From NCBI GenBank assembly GCA_905221605.1, contig CAJNDS010001153.1:1-31544 (forward strand): a DNA stretch of 31,544 nt. Direction: 5' to 3'. A program made the position numbers and the translations under genes. The notes beneath the pieces are model-generated. The model searched no databases. It was given only the letters and a program-made list of their open reading frames with translations, and was not told the origin of the DNA. This document shows positions 1-9,325 of this stretch, one piece after another. Source of the stretch: Symbiodinium natans. Taxonomy: Eukaryota > Sar > Dinophyceae > Suessiales > Symbiodiniaceae. Position 1 is the first letter of the stretch. Each line of letters starts with the position of its first letter.

Positions 1-49
<49 letters not shown>

Positions 50-330
50 AACCAACCAAGACACCAACACACACCAACCAAGACACCAACACACACCAAC
101 ACACACCAACACACACCAACACACGCCAACACACACCAACACACCAACATACACTAACACACACCGACACACACCGACACACACCGACACACACCGACAC
201 GCACCGACACGCATCGACACGCACCGACACGCACCAACACACATCAACACACATCAACACACATCAGCACGCATCAACACACATCAACACACACATACAC
301 ACAGAGAGACATCAACACGCGCACACACAT
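1..330. repeat. CA-rich microsatellite grading into a CAC-CAA/CAC-CGA minisatellite
   Basis: The first 48 bases are pure (CA)n. Further on the run breaks into short units of the type ACACACCAAC, then ACACACCGAC, then ACACATCAAC, so the simple repeat has evolved into a degenerate minisatellite. Reading frames crossing it on either strand (for example 284-892 on the minus strand) are composition artefacts. Confidence 0.95.
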
Positions 331-466
331 GCATCAACACACCGACACACACAGCAACACACACATCAACACAGAGAGAGAGGGAGAGATGGCGAGTGAC
401 AGTCTCACGATGGACATGCGACTGGGCGCGCCTCGCGCGAGGGCCGTCGGGCCCCCCAAGCCCGGC

Positions 467-509
467 AGAAGAAGAAGAAGAAGAAGAAGAAGAAGAAGAA
501 GAAGAAGAG
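467..509. repeat. (GAA)n trinucleotide microsatellite
   Basis: About 14 uninterrupted AGA/GAA trinucleotides. Frames through it read as poly-Arg on the plus strand and poly-Ser, poly-Leu or poly-Phe on the minus strand, which explains several spurious ORFs here. Confidence 0.95.
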
Positions 510-1091
510 AGACGCATCCGACACTCCGACTGATGCGCGACACCGTCCCCCATCCCCATCGGGGCAGGCAAGAGAAGAACTTGTGGGCTTATCCGGTCCT
601 GTAATTTCTCGCCACTGCTCCAACCCTTTGACCTCACACACCCAAACTTTCGAGGCCCGAAACTCTCGAGATTCATAAGGCCTGCGCTAGGAGATCCAGT
701 CTCAAGGCCGATCCGCGCAACCTCTTCACATTGGACGTCCACCCATGGCAGTACGCGCTGACCTGTGCAGCCGAATGCTTTTTCGAAGCGCAACACATCT
801 TTTCCAGCCTCAAACTTGAGAAACGTCTTAACTTCCTCAGCCTCAGGTACGTTGTGGCCTGGCTTTGTCTCGTCTTGTGCGGCCTGGGGCAATTTGGCTT
901 GGAAATCTGGATCAGTCAGCAGGACATCGAACTACCGCTCACTGATGAGTGGGCCCCTCGCCTGATTGTGCTGAATGTTTCATGGTGGAATATGGTGGCC
1001 GAGAAGTAGCATCACATTTTTTTGCAATTACCCTATCTGCCAATTAGTTTGAAGTTTTCTCACATTTCCCACGCATTGACATGGATACCTC
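510..1091. other. Unassigned sequence with one possible exon end
   Basis: No protein was recognised. A plus-strand frame around 710-845 reads like ordinary protein (NLFTLDVHPWQYALT and onward) and ends at a donor-like CAG|GTACGT at 845/846, so it could be an upstream exon of the membrane-protein gene that follows. The minus-strand frame over the same bases is also open, so strand is not certain. Confidence 0.25.
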
Positions 1092-1949
1092 ATGCCTCGC
1101 TACCACGCTCAGAGCTTTGCTCCAGCCGAGGAGGGTATTTGGGCGATATATGCTGTGAAACTCACGCTGTTGCTGTGCTTTGCAGTGTCCAGCGCATCCT
1201 TGATGGTGATTACGTACGTGCAGTCTCATCTCCTGCTGGGACTGGACAAAGTCTTGGATTGTTGGTGCGGGCAGATCGTTGAGTGCCCCGATTTCATCGA
1301 GTGCGTGAGCAGCTGGAACGCGATGCAGGCACTGCTCAAATGCGTTGGCCGAGAGCTTGCTGGTGGCTTTGTGGCTCTGCAAGCAGTGGGAGCTGTTGGC
1401 TTTGCCTTTTTTCTAGGAGGGGCAGTGAGCTTCGCATTTCGGACTGACTTCTATCTCGAGAGCTTGTTGGCGGAGATTCTTGCCGCTGTGCCATTGCTCT
1501 TCCTCTTCATTCTGAACATGCGTGTGTGTGCTCACGGGGCCGCATTGACTGAGAAGCTCGGCAGGGATTACGAGATGCTCACCACAGGCTGACCAGTTTC
1601 GCGCACACATGAGCCAGTGTGAAAAGTTCTCGAGATAAGGAAGTGCCGAGCCATACCGGCCTTCGTCAATCAAATCCCGTCAGACGAACCGAACGATGCT
1701 GATCGCCAGTATCTGGTGAGGTATATCACAGCCGCTGGGCATCATCATCCTTTCATCCTTTGGGTTGATGCGATTGAAACACGCTTTCACACTGAAAGAG
1801 TAGTTCGAAATTACGTGTGGCTTGTTGAAGATTGCGCAAAGGACAGCTCAGCGGGCTTCTTCATCCACGATGTAAAGCTCACACAGGAAATCTTTCTCAA
1901 GCAGTTCATCGTGCGACTAAGCTTGAAGGGTCTACGGTTTGGGGTTTAG
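1092..1949 (+). CDS. Multi-pass membrane protein, two exons of an incomplete gene
   Basis: Exon one (1092-1552, possibly beginning after a CCAG acceptor at 1125) encodes three hydrophobic spans, at about residues 19-43, 89-116 and 125-142, with a cysteine-rich loop between the first two (C57, C59, C65, C71). It leads into the motif AALTEK. Exon two resumes at 1640 in the same frame once an 87-nt intron is removed, giving EKCRAIPAFVNQ and later AGFFIHDVKLTQEIF. The motifs ALTEKC..PA.VNQ and AGFY..DV.LT resemble those I recall from a large dinoflagellate-restricted family of predicted membrane proteins of unknown function; this is memory-based, not a search. No complete N- or C-terminus is visible. 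The frame runs on to a stop at 1947 inside telomere-like sequence, so the true exon two probably ends earlier. The stretch between QYLVRYIT and DSSAGFF could itself be intronic. Confidence 0.55.
1553..1639 (+). other. 87-nt intron with GA-AG boundaries
   Basis: Removing these bases joins ..ACT GA to G AAG TGC.. and restores the reading EKCRAIP. Both edges carry the direct repeat GAAG, so the exact cut is ambiguous within that repeat. A GA donor with an AG acceptor and flanking short direct repeats is typical of dinoflagellate non-canonical introns. The intron is a multiple of three but contains an in-frame TGA at 1590, so retention would terminate translation. Confidence 0.55.
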
Positions 1950-1998
1950 ACCCTAAACCCTAAACCCTAAACCCTAAACCCTAAACCCTAAGGTTTGG
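1936..1998. repeat. Interstitial telomere repeat, inverted junction
   Basis: GGTTTGGGGTTTAGA is followed without a spacer by about six CCCTAAA heptamers, then by GGTTTGG. The array therefore switches strand at about 1950 and again near 1991. It starts within the open frame that follows the membrane-protein exon. Confidence 0.9.
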
Positions 1999-2184
1999 CA
2001 CATGTTGGCATGTTGGCACTAGTGAGCTGCGGATAGATGGCTGCTCCGGGTGGGCTCAGCAAAGGCTGGGATCGCTGGTCTCCGGCGCCGTCAGCGTGCT
2101 TTCCCGAATCCTCATCATGTGACAGATGAAGAGATGCTGGGTTGTGCTTGGGGATATTTTTTAATTTCCTCTTTTTCCTTTTAA
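1999..2184. other. Nothing recognisable
   Basis: Mixed-composition spacer with a T-rich stretch near 2157-2182 just before a dispersed repeat. No frame, RNA gene or inverted repeat was recognised. Confidence 0.5.
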
Positions 2185-2240
2185 GGGAACCTGTTCATAA
2201 ATAATTTTCAAAGGGTTCAAAGCACAACTCAGGATGACAA
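2185..2240 (+). repeat. Dispersed repeat, copy 1 (second copy at 24532)
   Basis: GGGAACCTGT, AAATAATTTT, AAAGCAC and ACTCAGG occur here in the same order and spacing as at 24532-24590. The two copies are about 22 kb apart and both are AT-richer than their surroundings. No terminal inverted repeat is obvious, so the type of element is unknown. Confidence 0.6.
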
Positions 2241-2938
2241 TTGTGCAAGCAGAAGGCGTGATTCGCACACTGTCACCACAAAAGTGGGCCAGGCAAGACC
2301 GTCAACTCCCGTTGTAGGTCACTGAGCACAGAACGGGTCCCAGGGGAGTTGATTTCCCCCGCAGCCATGGCGATTTTTTTAAACACTGTACAAATTTTGG
2401 CAGGCACAGAAGCGCAATGTGTCTCAAGGCCCGGTCTAGCGTCGAGAGTGTAGATAGAGTCTACGTGCTTCTGGGAGTAGTCGTGCTGAGAACGTGTGAG
2501 CTCCCGCAGAGGCATAAGCTTTTGACTATAGTATAGGGAATGCGATGAAGAGCTCCTTCAGTAATCCGACTTGCCCGGAACTGCAAGGACATGGTTTTTT
2601 CTCGGCAACGGTGCAATCTTCGATGAACACACGGGGCACGTACTTTTCATACTTTTCATGTCTGCAGTTGGGCGTTAGCAAGCCAGCAATGCCGGCATGC
2701 GATCCACGATTGTCTTCAAACCATGAGTTATGTAACTCTGCCACTGGCCACGATTCCTGAAGAGAACTCTATATTTCTGCGGGCTGTGTGCTAAGGTGTG
2801 CAGCCAAACGTGGCGAGTTGAGGAGTTGTGTCAATTTGATTGAGCGGGCCGGCACATTTGAAAGACAGCTGCACAGGTCTTGCACACCTGTGCTGCTGCT
2901 TGGCCGCTCAGCATTCACGCTATCCTTCTTCTCCTCAG
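2241..2938. other. Non-coding spacer
   Basis: Short frames exist on both strands (for example 2545-2760 plus, 2526-2744 minus), but none resembles a known protein and none is preferred by composition. A pyrimidine-rich stretch at 2918-2938 ends in CAG and could be the acceptor for the following exon candidate. Confidence 0.4.
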
Positions 2939-3157
2939 CAAGGACTGACATCCGAAATTCAATTTTTAATTCTCTTTGGCGTTGGCATTGGGCACCTCAT
3001 TCAGGTCATACACATTGCTTACCGCCTGCAAGATGCGCCGCCAAGACATTCGCATTACTCAATAGTTATGTACTTTGCACGAACTTCTGTATCCATGCTT
3101 GCTGGATTGGAAATTGTCGGCAAAATGGTCAAGCGGACCACTTGGCGAAGCATCTGA
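2939..3157 (+). CDS. Possible exon of a membrane protein
   Basis: Following a pyrimidine-rich stretch ending in TCCTCAG, the frame reads QGLTSEIQFLILFGVGIG, then HLIQVIHIAYR, and stays open to a stop at 3155. The segment FLILFGVGIGHLIQVI is a plausible transmembrane helix followed by basic residues. No family was recognised. It may belong to the same gene as the exons at 1092-1949, but nothing shows this directly. Confidence 0.35.
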   Translation, partial: QGLTSEIQFLILFGVGIGHLIQVIHIAYRLQDAPPRHSHYSIVMYFARTSVSMLAGLEIVGKMVKRTTWRSI

Positions 3158-3221
3158 GAGCACTCAGCCCTTTCAGAAGGGACCCGCACTTGGAAGATTT
3201 GTTCGAAGGATCACGCCTCTT

Positions 3222-3267
3222 TTGCCCTAAGTCCTGTCAGGCTTTAGGCCTTCATGACTTAGGGCAA
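3222..3267. repeat. Inverted repeat, 12-bp perfect arms
   Basis: TTGCCCTAAGTC at 3222-3233 is the exact reverse complement of 3256-3267, with a 22-base loop. The arms contain CCCTAA/TTAGGG, so this may be an inverted pair of telomere-like units or a tiny foldback element. Confidence 0.7.
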
Positions 3268-3377
3268 GTCAGATATGGTGGATAGCTGGCGCTTCCATCA
3301 ATACGCACGTCTGTTTCACATGTGCTTCTGCGCCGCCGGCGAGGCCGTTAACAGACCCTCAGCTCGGGCTTTTCCAG

Positions 3378-3561
3378 TCCTATCGTTGACCAAATTTGCA
3401 AGGACAAAGAGGTTGCTTCTGATGCACTCGAGCGTGCTTGCACTTGCCGTTTTGCATTGTAAGCTGCAAGCACAGCTGCAAACATCCGGCAGGCCGTCAC
3501 AACCGTGGACACTGACCCATACTTTGAGATTGTGGGTGCCGGCGCCCTGGAGATTGCCTGA
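3378..3561 (+). pseudogene. Protein-like frame broken by one stop; exon pair or pseudogene
   Basis: After a TTTTCCAG acceptor-like site the frame reads IVDQICKDKEVASDALERA, meets TAA at 3460-3462, and continues in the same frame as AANIRQAVTTVDTDPYFE to a stop at 3559. Both halves look like soluble helical protein. Either a short 3n intron holding the TAA has been missed or this is a fragment with a premature stop. ARM/HEAT-like helices are a guess; no family is claimed. Confidence 0.3.
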
Positions 3562-4276
3562 GGTTTAAGGAGGCACGTGTGTCGTACCAGCTTTCTCTAC
3601 TGACTTACCACTGACTCACTGGATCAGATGTGGCGTATGGCGGAACACAGATGAATGTGGAACCGTGCACTGCAAATGACGTTGTGTTCTTATTCTTTCC
3701 GCGCGCAGTTACTTCAATCTCGGCTTGAGCCATGCAAGTAGCTGTTGCACTTCCAACCCTTTGCTGCCCAGACGAGTGACGCAGCTCGACGCGCATGTAG
3801 CGTCATAATTTGATGTGAGGTGAGCTGGAGGTTTTCTTTGACATTTCTATAGTTTCATTAGGACTTTTGTGAATCTTGAAGGGATTAAACTTATTACATG
3901 TCCTCTCTAAGGGGAGTATAGGCTTAGGTGGCGCTTATCGCACATTAGCTGCACAGCGCAGCTGAAGCGGCTTGTACCGGCGACTTGGGGTCAGCATGGG
4001 TATCATCTACGGTGCGTAAACGTAGTCAGACGAGCAAGGTGGCGCATTGATCTTTGAAGGGCGGGCGGCTGCTGGCTATCAGAGCTATCAGCTCCAGATC
4101 TTGCTGCGATGGAGGTGGACAGCCGTGCACGGACTCTTGCAGATGTTTGTTGGCATTGAATCTTTCCATATTGCCTTGTCTAGTTTACAGTGAGAGATTT
4201 ACAGCACGAGGATGCATGACTTCTCGACCAGAGGCTGGAAGCAACTTCTCGGAAGAGGCAAAGGCGCACCATTCCA
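3562..4276. other. Spacer with a short MITE-end fragment
   Basis: Little is recognisable. Bases 3907-3920 (CTAAGGGGAGTATA) match the right end of the elements at 4743 and 15790, so a solo or degraded end of that family lies here. Pyrimidine-rich sequence precedes the TTCCAG near 4277. Confidence 0.45.
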
Positions 4277-4783
4277 GTGGATGCAAAACTGCTTCATCAG
4301 ATCTCGAATAAAGATCTCCTGCAGTCCCACATCCAGCATTTTGCTGAAGATCTTGGTGTGAGCGGTCCACCAAAAGCTCGGTTCGAAGACGTCGCTCTCG
4401 TCATCACGGACTGGAATGCCAACATGCCTACACAAATTATGGACATTCTAGTGTGCTTCCTGGAAACCAGAAAAGATGATCCAACCCAGATTGCACTGGT
4501 GTCGCTGGATTTGCATGGCAAGATGCCGCGAATACTCGAGGCCCTGCTGAAGAACCGAGCGTTCTTCGAGTCTCCTGCAAGCTCGCTGGAAACACTGGAA
4601 CTAAGCCTGGAGGAGGTGGATCCGCACAAGGCTTTCATCCCCCTGTTCCCAAACCTGCGTTCACTGCGCATGTACCAGCCTGAATTTCCAAGCAGCCCTT
4701 CTGATGCAGATCATCTGGGCATGCGTCTTCTGAAGCTGAACCTATGTCCCCCTTGGGAATTCTTTTTATGTTTGTTTATATGA
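4277..4783 (+). CDS. Leucine-rich-repeat-like exon, 3' end inside a MITE
   Basis: The frame follows a CCAG acceptor-like site and has no convincing ATG, so it is read as an internal exon. Residues about 66-152 hold spaced leucines of the LRR type: IALVSLDLHGKMPRIL, then SSLETLELSLEEVD, then FPNLRSLRMYQPEF and GMRLLKLNL. The first 60 residues (DVALVITDWNANMPTQIMDIL) look globular. Such LRR proteins are usually protein-protein interaction scaffolds; a specific role cannot be assigned. The last 13-14 codons before the stop (from about 4743) are contributed by a MITE-like element, so the native 3' end of the exon is lost or lies just upstream. Confidence 0.5.
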   Translation: MDAKLLHQISNKDLLQSHIQHFAEDLGVSGPPKARFEDVALVITDWNANMPTQIMDILVCFLETRKDDPTQIALVSLDLHGKMPRILEALLKNRAFFESPASSLETLELSLEEVDPHKAFIPLFPNLRSLRMYQPEFPSSPSDADHLGMRLLKLNLCPPWEFFLCLFI

Positions 4784-4838
4784 AACCCAAGAGGGCATTA
4801 GAAATATTGTTTCCATTAAGGTTCTAAGGGGAGTATAG
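4743..4838 (+). mobile_element. MITE-like element, family C, copy 1
   Basis: It shares TCCCCCTTGGGAAT, TTTGTTTATAT, CCCAAGA and ATTAAGGTTCTAAGGGGAGTATA, in the same order, with 15790-15876. The ends are imperfect inverted copies: TAT..TCCCCCTTGGGAA against the complement of TTCTAAGGGGAGTATA. No open frame or transposase is present. Confidence 0.6.
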
Positions 4839-5066
4839 GAACCGTGAGACCTTGCACGACGTGGCGGCAGTCGGCCTGCAGTCCGGCCCCGCCGTCTTCA
4901 AAACTGTGATCACTCACCTGCCACGAATCTGGGCTTGAAGTTGTCTCAGGGCGTGTAGGGCAGCCATTCTGAAGGAGGTACTGGCTCAACTCTTAGATTC
5001 TCCTGCCTCATTCCGATCTCAGAACGAACACATCCTTTGTCCGCAAGAAGGGATGACATGGTCCCC
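4839..5066. other. Nothing recognisable
   Basis: Spacer between two repeat elements. No frame, repeat or RNA signal was recognised. Confidence 0.5.
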
Positions 5067-5671
5067 TTGGAGGTTCATGGTACTTATTAACCAATCATAA
5101 CTGTACAAAAAACCCCACTTATATGCGCCCGTGTTCCGCATAATCGACCCCCCCGCCATGGTATCCCCCCCCCCCCCCCGCCCCCCAAACCCTGCCCGTT
5201 AACCCTAAAAACACCACGGACCACAGGGGGGGAAGAGAGAAACCCTCAAGCCCAAACCCCAAACCCTGAACCCTAAGCCCTAAAACCTAAACCCACCAAT
5301 GAACCACAGGGGGGGACAAGGGTAAACCCGAAACCTTATCCGCTTTAACCCTGAACCGTAAACCCAGCACGACCCACAGGGGGGGGAGAGGGGAAACCAT
5401 CAACCTACCAGTACCCCAAACCTTGAACCCTAAACTCTAAACCCTGAACCAATGGACCAAAGGGGGTCAGAGTGAAAATACTGAACTCTACAGCCTAACC
5501 CTAAACCTATGAACCACAGACCAAGAACCACCTGGGGGGCGGCGGGGGGGATTACCGTGGCCAGGGGGGGGTGCGCGAATGCTCATACAAGCCCCTTAAG
5601 TGCCCTAACATGGTTATAATTGGGTTACAAGTACAGATAGTCTTGGGCTCAGAAGTACCCTGAACCTCCAA
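5067..5671. mobile_element. Foldback-type element E1 with GGAGGTTCA termini
   Basis: TTGGAGGTTCATGGTACTT at the left end is matched by its inverse AAGTACCCTGAACCTCCAA at the right, with one mismatch. The same terminus bounds element E2 at 6234-6389. The interior is non-coding and is mostly degenerate telomere-like satellite. No target-site duplication is clear. Confidence 0.55.
5160..5572. repeat. Degenerate CCCTAAA / ACCACAGGGGGG satellite
   Basis: Runs of C (5165-5179) lead into drifting CCCTAAAC units. They are interrupted about every 75-85 bp by a G-run motif of the type GACCACAGGGGGGG (near 5217, 5300, 5370, 5455 and 5525). This looks like an old composite tandem repeat of telomere-type sequence plus a G-run module. 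Confidence 0.6.
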
Positions 5672-6233
5672 AGCCAGGAGCTTGCAATGGCCACACCACC
5701 CTTTGGCTTGTGGCTGGTGCTGAAGCTCAGCTGCGCTTCAGCCTTTTCGAGTGTTTCAGTACTCGTTGCTGCTCCTTCCTCTACGCATGCCCTTGTGTAA
5801 AGCTTGAAAACAAGAGTCGCTGTTGCCATGGTCATTTAGTCGAGTCTTATTCAACAAAGCTGGGGCGGGTAGTTTTAAGTATGCTTTCTGTTTGTTGGAG
5901 ACATCACCGTCGGATGATTTCAAAGCGCAGGGGTGCGTGCGCCAGCAGTCGTACTGGTTGGGTGTGAGTGGCGGTCGTTATCCTTGTAACTGTTGACATC
6001 ATTGAAGCCTGAATTTGTCGTCGCATATCCATAGTGCTGACAGTTTCAGGCTCAAGTTACGGGGAACCCAAACAGGCAGCAAAAACAACACAACTGCCAA
6101 AACGGCTGCCACAGAACGTGACAAAAGATGTTGCGCCACGCTTAGGATACGATTCGGTCCGCGTTGGGCCACTTGGGGGAGGAGCTGCAGGAAGCGCGGC
6201 GAGTCGGCGAGAGACTTTGCCGCAAGGTTACTT
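5672..6233. other. Spacer with weak coding potential
   Basis: A 37-codon frame at 5687-5800 starts MATPPFGLWLVLKLS and looks hydrophobic like a targeting peptide, but it stops at once. The 6015-6311 region is open in two plus frames and one minus frame. None is recognisable and no strand is preferred. Confidence 0.35.
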
Positions 6234-6389
6234 GGAGGTTCATGGGTACTGATAAGTAGTGTTATAAGTGTCAGCATACTTACCCGGCAGACTTCAGAGG
6301 CCTGGATGTAAAAAGTGTTATAGGTATAGTAATACATGTTTCTCACTTAGGGCACTTATAACCCTACTTATAACTACCCATGAACCTCC
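6234..6389. mobile_element. Foldback MITE E2, 156 bp
   Basis: The left arm GGAGGTTCATGGGTACTGAT, continued by AAGTAGTGTTATAAGTG, is mirrored by the right arm CACTTATAACCCTACTTATA and ACTACCCATGAACCTCC, giving about 36 of 39 inverted matches. It shares the GGAGGTTCATGG terminus with E1 (5067-5671). No coding capacity. Confidence 0.75.
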
Positions 6390-6500
6390 GTAGGTTGCCG
6401 AGGAAGCATGGGGAGTGCTCGGCACGTTTTGATATGCCAGCATAGTCACGTCCCCCCTGCCTGGGCACAAAAGTAAAGGGCCAGCAGACACATCAGATCT

Positions 6501-6692
6501 GTGATGCTAGCGATGCAGATGCAGGCATGGATCTTGTGGCTCATCTCAGTACAAGCTACAGTTGCCAACTTCCACAGCGCAGTTTCATTGCCCATGGCAC
6601 GCTGTTCGAGGACTGAAGCCTTCGTCTCAAAGCTGGCCGACCTCAAGATCCATGTGGAAGCGCCAAGCAGTAGATGCCCGGCAGAGACTTAG
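6501..6692 (+). CDS. Possible first exon with a targeting peptide
   Basis: The frame contains MQMQAWILWLISVQATVANF, a good signal-peptide shape (short N-region, hydrophobic core, small residues at the end), followed by FVSKLADLKIHVEAP. It ends in a telomere repeat at 6689, so any real exon would be spliced shortly before that. No family was recognised. Confidence 0.25.
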   Translation: MMLAMQMQAWILWLISVQATVANFHSAVSLPMARCSRTEAFVSKLADLKIHVEAPSSRCPAET

Positions 6693-6724
6693 GGTTTAGG
6701 GTTTAGGGTTCAAGGTTTAGGGTT
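6689..6724 (+). repeat. Interstitial telomere repeat (TTTAGGG)n
   Basis: Four TTTAGGG units with one degenerate unit (GGGTTCAAGG) before the last. Confidence 0.9.
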
Positions 6725-6835
6725 GCATGATTGTGGAGCTTCTCACCTGCTGGCTACGATGGTCGTAGGTCACGGATGTTTAGGGGCCCTGAGGGTCCCC
6801 CCCCCCTTGTAGTTCATGGACTCGCAAAGATCGGC

Positions 6836-6895
6836 CTAAACCCTAAACCCCAAACCCTATACCCTATATCCTATAATTATCCTATACCCTATACC
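6836..6895 (-). repeat. Interstitial telomere repeat decaying to CCCTATA
   Basis: CCTAAACCCTAAACCCCAAA passes into CCCTATACCCTATATCC and similar units, a clear example of heptamer drift from CCCTAAA to CCCTATA. Confidence 0.85.
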
Positions 6896-6903
6896 TTGCT
6901 TGA

Positions 6904-7004
6904 GGTTTTGATGGAATTCGACTTGCCGCCAAAGTTGCCCTCAATCGTGGACTCAATGAAGAGGAGAAAGCCACGAGGCGCTTTGAAAGTAGCGTGCCCG
7001 TACT
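6904..7004 (+). CDS. Possible short exon between two telomere repeats
   Basis: The frame reads GFDGIRLAAKVALNRG then LNEEEKATRRFESSVPV, a convincing amphipathic helix. It is bounded upstream by a stop and a GAG|G acceptor-like site and downstream by TTTAGGG repeats. An overlapping frame (LMEFDLPPKLPSIVD) is also plausible, so frame choice is uncertain. No family was recognised. Confidence 0.25.
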
Positions 7005-7546
7005 GGGTTTTAGGGTTTAGGGTGGAGAAACGAAATTGGTGGTATGTGCAGGATGCTAGAAGTGCGTGTGTCCGTAGCTGTGCGCAAATTTGTTCGTGGA
7101 GGTGTAGGAGGAGACCCAGGCTGAGCAGAGTACACCTCAAACATTTTCCAGCATTGGCACTGTCCTTCTCATGCAGAGCCGACAATGACATGTGGCTGCA
7201 ACCCTAAACCCTAAATTTCGTTTATGGGATTATGTTGGTTGCTGCTGGGTTGGAGTCGTGACGCAGGAGGTTCGGGGGTGGTTCGAATATCTCGGTGTCT
7301 CGTAAACTTGGGCTCTGAAGTTTGTACACAGCATTTCCTCAGTTGCCCCGTGGAGCATGGCTAGACGGGCAGCAACAAAAAACCCTAAACCCACGGTTTC
7401 GAGCCCGTCCCAGGCGGAAGGTACGTACCACAATCCGCTCGACGCTGACGGAAGCAGCTCCAGGAGGAGTTCTAATGTGCCGCATTTGGGAAGATGGTGC
7501 GTGCTCTCAATATTTCAAGATGCTCGGTTTTAGGGTTTAGGGTTTA
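7005..7546. repeat. Four short interstitial telomere repeats in 540 bp
   Basis: TTTAGGG orientation at 7005-7023 and 7526-7546; CCCTAAA orientation at 7200-7215 and 7381-7392. Each has one to two and a half heptamers. Between them a donor-like GGAAG|GTACGT occurs near 7422, but no exon could be assigned. Confidence 0.85.
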
Positions 7547-8213
7547 ATAAGATGCTGAAATGTGCTGGAATGGAAGCTGCTCGTACTGATATGCCAAGCT
7601 TGGAGCTTTGTCAGGTGCCTCTTCGATGTCACGCCTCTGTCTTTGGGCATTGCGCCTGGCCTGAAAGCGAAGTTGTCATGCCGCTCAGGGTTGCTCGATA
7701 CGTTTGCCAGCAACCTTCTATAAACCAAGCTGTATGCTAGAACTAAGCTGCGAATGGGCAGGTAGGTCACCACTGAGTCACCACATGAATTGCATAGCCA
7801 GGTCCTCATGCTCTGACCTCCAGTAGCGGCGTAGGGATCAAGAATGGGAAGAATCAGTCTAAAAAACATTAGGGAAAATTAAATAATTACAGTCGAAAAA
7901 CTTCCAGTCGTCGTCGTCGTCCGCTGGGCTGGTCTTGTGGTCCTTGGCTCGTTTGTCCGTGGTCCCCCGGTCCTCTGGTCCTCACTTGAAACCTTGCGGC
8001 TTGCTTTGTAAAGAAGATCACGCCATGAATACGAACAAGAAAACATACGAAGCCTTTCCAAACCCATCATGTGGCGGGGGGTGGGGGATCTACCCCCCGC
8101 CCAACACCTCTTCCTCGCTTCTTCTGAAGCCTTGCAATCTTGCCTTCATAGGAAAAGATCATGCCACAAAACGAGTCCTTGCATTGGCAAAACGAGCATG
8201 GTGTTTGCACGCG
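7547..8213. other. Spacer, nothing assigned
   Basis: Open frames 7552-7740 (plus) and 7537-7869 (minus) overlap and neither is recognisable. A GTC/TGGTCC-rich low-complexity stretch lies at about 7905-7985. Confidence 0.4.
8073..8101. repeat. G-rich/C-rich perfect hairpin
   Basis: GGCGGGGGGT is followed nine bases later by its exact complement ACCCCCCGCC. The G-runs could also contribute to a quadruplex on the plus strand. Confidence 0.6.
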
Positions 8214-8244
8214 CCTAAACCTTAAACCCCAAACCCTAAACCCT
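8214..8244 (-). repeat. Interstitial telomere repeat (CCCTAAA)n
   Basis: Four units including CCTTAAA and CCCCAAA variants. Confidence 0.9.
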
Positions 8245-8375
8245 CTTTGCTCATTGTTAGGATTTATGTTTGTTTGTTGGGCTTGATGAGGTGACAGGAT
8301 AATGGGACGACTGCTTGACGTGTTGAGCCGATGACTGTGTAGCGTTGCTCTACAGCTCTGTTGACTATGGCCTGG

Positions 8376-8402
8376 TAGGGTTTAGGGTTTAGGGTTTAGG
8401 GG
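8376..8402 (+). repeat. Interstitial telomere repeat (TTTAGGG)n
   Basis: Nearly four perfect units, opposite in orientation to the array 130 bp upstream. Confidence 0.9.
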
Positions 8403-9325
8403 CTTTTCTGACGAGCTATGTAGTGGGTGTTGGGTTTGAACAGATACAGAGATGGCCAAAAGGCCCCGTACCATACTAGTGACATGCACCCTGCGAAGTG
8501 GACTCAGCTAGGCGGGAGGCAAAAGATCCTTAAGACCTTAACTCTAAACCGCCTTAGAGGCATAAACCTCTAAGCACAAGCACTTTGCCCCTGCCAGCGG
8601 CTTACTCGGAATGGAGGGATGCACCTCCAAGCAACAGCACACAAGCAAGTGCGTATGTCACCCCATGCCATGATGTTGCAAAACTTAGGACAGAACTCGC
8701 GAAATAACACAGTCTAGCGGCACAACTGTAAAGGTCACACACACATACGTTCCCCTTAGTCGCTGACCAAGTCATAACGTTGAAGCTGCGAAGAAGTGTC
8801 TGAACTTCACCCCCCCCTCCTTGATGTCAAACTAGCCTAAAACTCAAGAAATACTGTCCACTGGGAGGAACGCAAGCACCAGTGGACTGAAAAATAAAGA
8901 AATCTGCAAAGCGCAGTTAAAGGCGGCCTCCAACATCAAGCACCGGAAAAGTACAAAAGCAATCATCCTCGAGTCAACGAGGCGAGTTCGGAAGGCTTCC
9001 GACTCTTCGAGCCTGGCGCGACCGCTCCAGCTCGAGTGTTGCAGGCCCGGTTCTGTTTGCGTGAATCTCAGCCAGGTCGTAGGTTTACTGTAGGAGAGGT
9101 GGTGGAGTCAGGAGGCATAGGCCATCAACAGTAAGCAACAATATGCGGCTTTGTCATAAGTTTAGCTCACAGATGAGCTTCACATCTGCTACCTTGTACT
9201 GGCATAGAAACATCTCACAGCCTACAACGTGTTCATGTGCAAAGTGCATTGTTGTTCACGTCCCGTGCTTCTCTTTCCCTAACCAGCATGTGCAGTGCGA
9301 ACGGCAAATAACCTGACACAAACAG
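8403..9325. other. Longest plain stretch; nothing recognised
   Basis: No frame above 60 codons and no tandem repeat, MITE terminus or RNA gene was recognised. One isolated decayed telomere-like unit lies near 8540. Confidence 0.5.

Noticed and set aside
284-892. 202-residue minus-strand protein
   Set aside because: Half of it is CA and GAA simple repeat (poly-Ser, Cys-Val); the remainder competes with a plus-strand frame that ends at a better splice donor.
3222-3267. Copy of one of the MITE families
   Set aside because: Its arms do not match the termini of families A, B, C or E; kept only as an inverted repeat.
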